Under the pieces are notes generated by a model, which was not told where the DNA came from, ran no database searches, and was given only the letters and a program-made list of their open reading frames with translations. A stretch of DNA of 11,037 bases from Caldilineaceae bacterium (GTDB taxonomy: Bacteria > Chloroflexota > Anaerolineae > Caldilineales > Caldilineaceae), in the NCBI GenBank assembly GCA_012032975.1, contig JAAUPU010000027.1, positions 1-11,037 on the forward strand, written 5' to 3'. The position numbers were made by a program, and so were the translations under genes. Position 1 is the stretch's first letter. Every line of letters begins with the position of its first letter. Of this stretch, positions 6,625-11,037 are shown one piece after another.

Positions 6625-7906
6625 TCAGCGAAAGGATCGTACGCCGATGAAAAAGAGCACGACACTGGCCGCCAGCAAGACGCCGATATCCAACAGAACG
6701 TCGTTCAGCGAGCCGCCGCGGATGATGATGGTGTGGAAGCCATCCATGGCCCAGGCGACCGGCGAAAGATGGCCGATCACCTGCATGAAGCGGGGCGTGA
6801 TCTCCAACGGCCACCACGCGCCGCCCAACGGCGCCAGCGTCAGCGCCAGCAACGTGGTCATGCTGGAGGCCTGTTCTTCACTTCCCATGCGCGGGGCCAG
6901 GGCAAAGGTCAGACCTGCGATACAGAGCACAAAGGCCGCCATCACCGATAGCAGAGCCACGGGCGCGCCGCCCATGCGCTGACCCAGCAGCAAGCCAAAG
7001 AGAAAGACAACCAAATACTGGATCATCCCCAGGCTGAAATAGGCGCCGATCTTGCCACCCAGAATGTGGCGTCGCGGCACGGGCGAGACCATCAGCCGTT
7101 GCAGCGTCCACTGCTTGCGCTCGCGCAGGAGCACGGCCATGCCGCCGAGTACGGTAAACATGACAAACATGGATCCCATCCCTGGCACGGACTGGGCGAA
7201 GCCGGTGAGGTCCGCGGATCTCTCCCCGTCTGCTAGCTCTTCGACCGATTCGACATGAAAGGCAACCAGTTCGCCCTGCTCGTTCAGCCGCTGATCTGCC
7301 AGCGTGCGCAGTGCTTCCCCAAAAGCGGCGCGCGCGTTCTCATCGACAAAGAGCGGGTCGGATTCGACGTCGGCGGCCTCCAACTCATCCACCACGGCCA
7401 GCCCAATGCGCTGAATCGTCGCCGCTCGATTGACCCGCTGCACCGCAGCTTCCAATGACTGTCGCACCGGGCCGATGCCGGTAGGCGGCTCATCGGCGTA
7501 GTAGTCGATGGTCACGGGGTCGCCGTTCCGCACCTGCTCTGCGTACCCGTCTGGAAGAATGATCGCCGCCGTGGCGTCGCCCGTCCTGAACTCGCGCAAC
7601 GGCTTCATCGACGGTCAGCCTTGTCTGTCCATCTGCCAGGCTGCATTGATTATCGGCGTCATTGTCACCCGGACAGAGCAGGAAGCGCGGGTTGAGGCTC
7701 TTCAGATCGGCTGCCAGTCGGGTCGAGAGGTCGCTTTGATCCAGGTCGATGAAGTCGATACGGACGCGGTTTGGTCCGCCCTGGTCAAAGGCAAAACCGA
7801 CAATCAGCGTGAAAAAAACCGGCATGGCAAGCAGATTCAGCCAATTCTCCCGACTGGAAAAAAAGATGCGTAGATCGTTCAGGATGATCAGGGATACGTT
7901 TCTCAT
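6625..7906 (-). CDS. ABC-2 type transporter permease (second subunit), one frameshift
   Basis: Removing one base near 7590 gives a 426-residue inner-membrane permease. The order is one N-terminal membrane segment (about residues 22-41, 'LNLLAMPVFFTLIVGFAF'), an external domain of about 180 residues, then five hydrophobic segments in the C-terminal half. The cytoplasmic coupling element 'RERKQWTLQRLMVSPVPRR' is typical of ABC-2 exporters. 'LAPLGGAWWPLEI' and 'SPVAWAMDGF' are common in the last third of this family. As sequenced, the N-terminal frame passes into nonsense after 'RLTVDEAVAR', and the rest continues in a second frame from 'FRTGDATAAIILPDGYA'. I start at ATG 7906 because the in-frame ATG at 7942 lies inside the inverted repeat, though no good ribosome site precedes either. 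It presumably pairs with the upstream permease and ATPase. The cargo is unknown. Confidence 0.82.
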
Positions 7907-7921
7907 AGAGTTGCAAAAGCC

Positions 7922-7959
7922 ATCAAAAGGTTGCGAAGACATCTTCGCAACCTTTTGAT
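7922..7959. repeat. Perfect 18-bp inverted repeat between the two permease genes
   Basis: The left arm atcaaaaggttgcgaaga (7922-7939) and right arm tcttcgcaaccttttgat (7942-7959) are exact reverse complements around a 2-base centre (ca). The transcript would fold into a long hairpin with an almost absent loop. It begins 10 bases after the permease 1 stop and ends 15 bases before the permease 2 start. It could act as an attenuating or processing hairpin that sets relative subunit levels, a weak bidirectional terminator (CCTTTTGAT is only partly U-rich), or one copy of a dispersed repetitive palindrome. I found no second copy in this window. The palindrome itself is certain; its role is not. 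Confidence 0.85.
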
Positions 7960-7969
7960 AGGTTCCAGC

Positions 7970-9563
7970 CTACCCTTGCATATGTTGCTTGAAGCGGACT
8001 GACCCGATACCGAAGAAGACGACGCCCATTGCGGCCAGGACCAGAAGATTCAGACCGACATCGGTTTCGCCGCCAGCCAGTTTGGTGAAGGCATCTGTCG
8101 CCCAATAGATCAGCGAAAAAACGCGCGAAGATTCCAGGCAAGAAGAAGCCAAAGGTGCCGCCCAGCGCTCCCATTATTGTGTTGACGATCGGACCCACGA
8201 TCTGGGCCTGCTCGCGGGTGCGGGCGACGCCGGTGATAAAGACGCCCAGGCCAGAGACGGCCAAGCTAAGCACCAGCACAAGCAGGGCCAACAGCGCGTA
8301 CTGATCACCCCAGATGAAGAGCGGCTCGCGGCCAAGTATGGACACGACAAGGGTCACCGCCAGCAGCAGAAACGACACCTGGGCAAGCACGGTGATCACG
8401 TTGCCCAGCAACTTGCCGGCCAGGATGGTCGTGCTGGAGGTCGGCGTCGCCAACATGCGCTGCAACGTACCTTGCTTGCGCTCCTCGTAGATCGAGAGTG
8501 CGCCAAAGAGTCCGGTAAAGAGGGCGAAGAAGGCTGCCTGGGCCGAACCAACAAAGGCCATCATCTGCACAAAGGCACTCTGCTTCTGCAATTGATCCAA
8601 CGCCCTGCGCTCCAGCCGAACCGAGGCGACGTCTGGGTCGAAGAGACAGGCTGCAGCCGCCAGCACAGGGTTGTCTTCATCGCGGTTTTCTCGGTTGTTT
8701 CCGCTGCTATTTTCGTTGCTATCTTCGTTGCCGACGACGCCACCAATCGCCAGCAGCCAGGGTGCGCTCGACCCGGTTGGCGCCAGGAATTCCTCCCATT
8801 CGGCCAGAGGTGCATCGGCATTCGGTGCGTTCTGGAAATCGGGTGTGTTGCTCGAAAAAGCCGCCAGATCGATCTCGTCCTCCAGCGTTTCGAGAAACGC
8901 GGCCGCGCCCACGCCTGCCTGGGCCAACTGGCCCACGACCCCCTCCACGACGCTGCGCGCCACGCTGGCGCCAAGCTGCTGCCCCTCGTCGCCATAGATA
9001 TCCAGTTGAGGTCCAACGGCTTCATTCTCATTCTCATCTGCTGGGTCGTCACCGGAGGCAGCGGCGCCGAAAAGCTGGAGCGAGGGCAGAAGCGATTGGC
9101 TGAAGCCGGGCCGGATGATCACAGCCGCCGCGTAAAGACCGCTCCGCACACCGCTGCGCGCTTCTTGCACGCTGCGCAGCTCCTTGACCAAGAGAATCTC
9201 CTGAAGCGTCGTGGTCGTTTCGTCGGAGCCGTCTGCAACGATCAGGCTGCACTCTGGCAGGGCCAGCGCTCCGTTTTCGTCGCTCTCCGCGATCGCCGAC
9301 TCGTCGCTCTTGGCCGGCAACATGATCTCGGCGACGATGCTGCCCATGTTCAGAAGGGGAATCGAGCCAATGCCGACGCCGTCGTCCAAGTTGACCAGCG
9401 CCACGGGGATCGGCTCCAGCCCGAAGTCATCGGAGGCGAAGCCGCTGAAGGCCAGCCCCATGATTGTGGAGAGCGCCAATGGCGCGGCCAGCATGATCAA
9501 CAGCAGGTTGCGCTGCGAGAAGGTGGCGTAGAGGTTGCGCCAGGCAATCGACCAGATCTTCAT
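7970..9563 (-). CDS. ABC-2 type transporter permease (first subunit), one frameshift
   Basis: Corrected for an extra base in the A6 run at 8116-8121, this encodes a 530-residue permease. One membrane segment near residues 17-38 ('LLLIMLAAPLALSTIMGLAF') is followed by an unusually long external region (~300 residues) and about five C-terminal membrane segments. The coupling helix is 'YEERKQGTLQRMLATPTSST'. The external region is acidic and Asn-rich ('DDPADENENEAVG', 'GNEDSNENSSGNNRENRDED'). As sequenced, the frame goes astray after 'LPGIFARFF'; the true end 'LIYWATDAFTKLAGGETD' through 'GIGSVRFKQHMQG' lies in another frame and stops at 7970. ATG 9563 is two bases after the ATPase stop (TAGCCATG), showing tight coupling. 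With the ATPase and permease 2 it would form an inner-membrane exporter. External domains of this size occur in YhgE/Pip-like and multidrug ABC-2 proteins, but the substrate cannot be read from sequence. Confidence 0.85.
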
Positions 9564-9565
9564 GG

Positions 9566-10570
9566 CTAATCCCGCAGCGCCCGCCCGGTCAGCGCCAGGA
9601 AGACCGCCTCCAGATCCGGCTCGCGCACTTCGACAGAATAGACATCCACACCGGCCCCGTTGACGATGCGGATAATGTCGGGCAGCGCCTGTCGCCCGCG
9701 CTTGGCATAGACGCTCAGACGACTGAGCTCCAGCCCATCGCTTCGATCTTCCAGTTCTTCGGGCGGCGTGTATTGGAGATAGCTCAGACCTTCGACTTCC
9801 TCTTCCAACTGGGCAGTCAACCCCTCGACCCAAGATTGGCAACTGACCATAAATTCGAGCCGATCCTCTTGGCCAACCTGCTGGGTCAATTCCTCCTGCG
9901 CGCCCAGGGCGATGATCTCGCCGTGGTCGATGATGCCGACCCGGTCGCTCAATTCCTGCGCTTCCTCCATCAGATGTGTGGTGTAAAGGATCGTGACCCC
10001 TTCCTCGCTGCGCAGTTGCTTGACTGTGTCCAGGATGCGGCGGCGGTTCTGCGGGTCGATGCCGGCGGTTGGCTCATCCATGTAGAGAAGCTGCGGGCGA
10101 TGCAGCAGCCCAACGCCGATGTTGACCCGGCGCTTCATGCCGCCGGAGAAGGTGTCCACTCGGTCCTTCTGGCGGTCGGTCAGGTCGATAAACTCCAGCA
10201 CCTCGTCGATACGGCTGTCGAGCTCCTTGCCGGACAGCCCATACATCTTGCCAAAGAAGGCCAGGTTCTGGCGGGCGTTCAACTCTGGATAGAGCGCGAT
10301 TTCTTGAGGGATGAAACCGATCAGTCGCTTGGCGGCCATGGGTTCTTTGGTGATCGAGTGGCCGCCGATCCGCGCATCGCCGGCGGTGGGCGGCAAGAGG
10401 CCGCTGATCATGGAGACGACCGTCGTCTTGCCCGCGCCGTTGGGACCGAGCAGGCTAAATATCTCGCCTTTATAGATGTCCAGGTCGATCCCTTTGACGG
10501 CCTCGACCGGCGCGCCATCGGGCCGGCGAAAGCTCTTGCGCAGCCCCCGCACTTCTACCATGGATTCCAT
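9566..10570 (-). CDS. ABC-2 type transporter ATP-binding protein
   Basis: The intact 334-residue ATPase would power the exporter formed with the two following permeases. Walker A is 'GPNGAGKTT' (42-50, K48), the Q-loop is at Q89 in 'GFIPQEIALYPELNARQN', the ABC signature is 'FSGGMKRRVNIG' (141-152), Walker B is 'LLYMDEPTAGID' with E166, and the switch His is H199 in 'LYTTHLMEEAQ'. The signature starts with Phe rather than the usual Leu. After the ~225-residue nucleotide-binding core there is a ~100-residue C-terminal extension ('VYSVEVREPDLEAVFLALTG'), typical of CcmA/DrrA-type export ATPases. ATG 10570 is chosen because its A is the last base of the dehydrogenase TGA (TGATG), indicating coupling; ATG 10561 is an alternative. 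The open frame further upstream is antisense noise over the dehydrogenase. Confidence 0.93.
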   Translation of the reverse strand: MESMVEVRGLRKSFRRPDGAPVEAVKGIDLDIYKGEIFSLLGPNGAGKTTVVSMISGLLPPTAGDARIGGHSITKEPMAAKRLIGFIPQEIALYPELNARQNLAFFGKMYGLSGKELDSRIDEVLEFIDLTDRQKDRVDTFSGGMKRRVNIGVGLLHRPQLLYMDEPTAGIDPQNRRRILDTVKQLRSEEGVTILYTTHLMEEAQELSDRVGIIDHGEIIALGAQEELTQQVGQEDRLEFMVSCQSWVEGLTAQLEEEVEGLSYLQYTPPEELEDRSDGLELSRLSVYAKRGRQALPDIIRIVNGAGVDVYSVEVREPDLEAVFLALTGRALRD

Positions 10571-11037
10571 CAGAGTTTGATCACCCCCTTGATATAGCCC
10601 GCATCGCCCGACAGGATCGATTCCATCAGGCTGGGATATTCGGCCAGGGGCACGACGTGGGTGACCAGAGGACGCAGGTCGATGATGCCTTTGTCGATCA
10701 TCTGGATGGCCGGCGGGAAGGGGTCGCGCAGCCTGGACGAGGGCGACGAGTTGACGATGCTGAAGCCGCCCAGGTGCCATTTGGTGGGGTCGAAGGAGGC
10801 GCTCTGCCCCTTGATCCAGCCGAAGAGGTTGATCAGCCCGCCGCGGCGGACGATGTCGGTGGCCAGGTCAAGCCCCGACTGGCTGCCGGTGGAATCGACC
10901 ACGATGTCGATCTCGCGCGCCTTGAGCGTCGGAGCCAATTCACCGGCGTCGATCTCGGCCAGGTTGTAGACTTCGGTGGCGCCAAGCTGTTTGGCCAGGT
11001 CGAGCCGTTCCTGGACCACGTCATCGCGATCACCTCG
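10570..11037 (-). CDS. Medium-chain dehydrogenase/reductase, zinc-type alcohol dehydrogenase-like, C-terminal part
   Basis: The last ~155 residues of an NAD(P)-dependent medium-chain dehydrogenase (family length ~340) are present; the rest lies beyond the right edge. 'VQERLDLAKQLGATEVYNLA' is the second half of the Rossmann fold, after the cofactor-ribose-binding strand. 'DIVVDSTGS' and 'IVRRGGLINLFGW' follow, and the tail 'LVTHVVPLAEYPSLMESI' is typical of threonine, sorbitol or alcohol dehydrogenase-like members. The catalytic zinc ligands belong to the missing half. Near 11021 one base seems to be missing: the frame before it reads 'EVIAM', and restoring a G gives 'EVIAMDVVQERL' continuously. 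The stop TGA overlaps the ATPase ATG (TGATG). The substrate is unknown; a sugar or polyol dehydrogenase would suit the aldolase-like and nucleoside hydrolase neighbours. Confidence 0.82.
   Translation of the reverse strand, partial: RGDRDDVVQERLDLAKQLGATEVYNLAEIDAGELAPTLKAREIDIVVDSTGSQSGLDLATDIVRRGGLINLFGWIKGQSASFDPTKWHLGGFSIVNSSPSSRLRDPFPPAIQMIDKGIIDLRPLVTHVVPLAEYPSLMESILSGDAGYIKGVIKL

Noticed and set aside
5765..6982. Long plus-strand open frame (405 codons) across the RraA and permease 2 region
   Set aside because: It is antisense to motif-rich minus-strand genes, shows no family motif, and is His/Arg-rich in the way of shadow frames in GC-rich DNA.
7907..7942. Start of permease 2 at ATG 7942
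   Set aside because: It falls in the right arm of the inverted repeat, and the 12 added residues are encoded mostly by the palindrome, not by permease-like sequence.
7918..7962. The inverted repeat as insertion-sequence ends or a CRISPR repeat
   Set aside because: There is a single copy with only 2 bases between arms, no transposase, no spacer pattern and no second unit in the window.
8472..9569. Plus-strand open frame of 365 codons opposite permease 1
   Set aside because: It is a shadow of the permease coding region; low complexity and lack of any motif argue against a gene.
9773..10597. Plus-strand open frame of 274 codons opposite the ABC ATPase
   Set aside because: The opposite strand carries complete Walker A, signature, Walker B and H-loop motifs; this frame has none.
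10571..10780. N-terminal extension of the ATPase frame to 10780
   Set aside because: The extra 70 residues overlap the dehydrogenase coding sequence and are Arg/His/Pro-rich noise. The coupled ATG at 10570 fits family length and the TGATG overlap.
1..11037. A novel defence, toxin or mobile system
   Set aside because: All intact genes fall into known families. No nuclease, helicase, reverse transcriptase, integrase, toxin-antitoxin pair or repeat array could be seen on either strand.

Overview
The window is a GC-rich bacterial segment in which every well-supported gene of the main body (about 680 to 11037) lies on the minus strand. The genes are packed head to tail with overlaps or gaps of a few bases, so this looks like one long operon-like cluster read from the right edge to the left. 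The protein families (GAF-SpoIIE phosphatase beside a STAS antagonist, a MOCOS-like class V aminotransferase, an RraA-type aldolase, twin ABC-2 permeases with large external domains) suggest a free-living environmental bacterium. My best guess is Chloroflexota (Caldilineae/Anaerolineae-like). This is inference from protein style; no taxonomic marker gene is present.

Layout in transcription order (minus strand): the C-terminal half of a medium-chain dehydrogenase at the right edge; an ABC-2 type ATPase coupled to it by a TGATG overlap; two ABC-2 permeases separated by a perfect 18-bp inverted repeat; an RraA-family aldolase-like protein; a Cys-rich possible small broken gene; a nucleoside hydrolase; a PLP enzyme like the NifS domain of molybdenum cofactor sulfurase; a STAS anti-sigma-factor antagonist; a GAF-SpoIIE PP2C phosphatase; and the N-terminal part of a DUF3307-like membrane protein. 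The ATPase and two permeases would form one heteromeric exporter. The dehydrogenase, aldolase-like protein and nucleoside hydrolase look catabolic. The STAS/SpoIIE pair is a partner-switching signalling module.

Two features limit trust in the sequence. First, the left ~680 bases are a mosaic: a MlaF-like C-terminus and MlaD-like N-terminus on the plus strand, then DppC- and DppB-like permease fragments on the minus strand, the last joined in frame to the DUF3307-like N-terminus. None is a complete gene, which is best explained as a chimeric contig end. Second, five genes carry single-base indels that split their reading frames: the dehydrogenase (~11021), permease 1 (~8118), permease 2 (~7590), RraA (~6276) and nucleoside hydrolase (~5550, ~5566, ~5584). 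Each reconstructs to a full family-like protein when one base (three in the hydrolase) is added or removed. Uncorrected sequencing errors are more likely than five pseudogenes in one operon. The ATPase, aminotransferase, STAS and SpoIIE genes are intact. I found no tRNA, rRNA, CRISPR, integrase or transposase, and no convincing new defence or mobile system.
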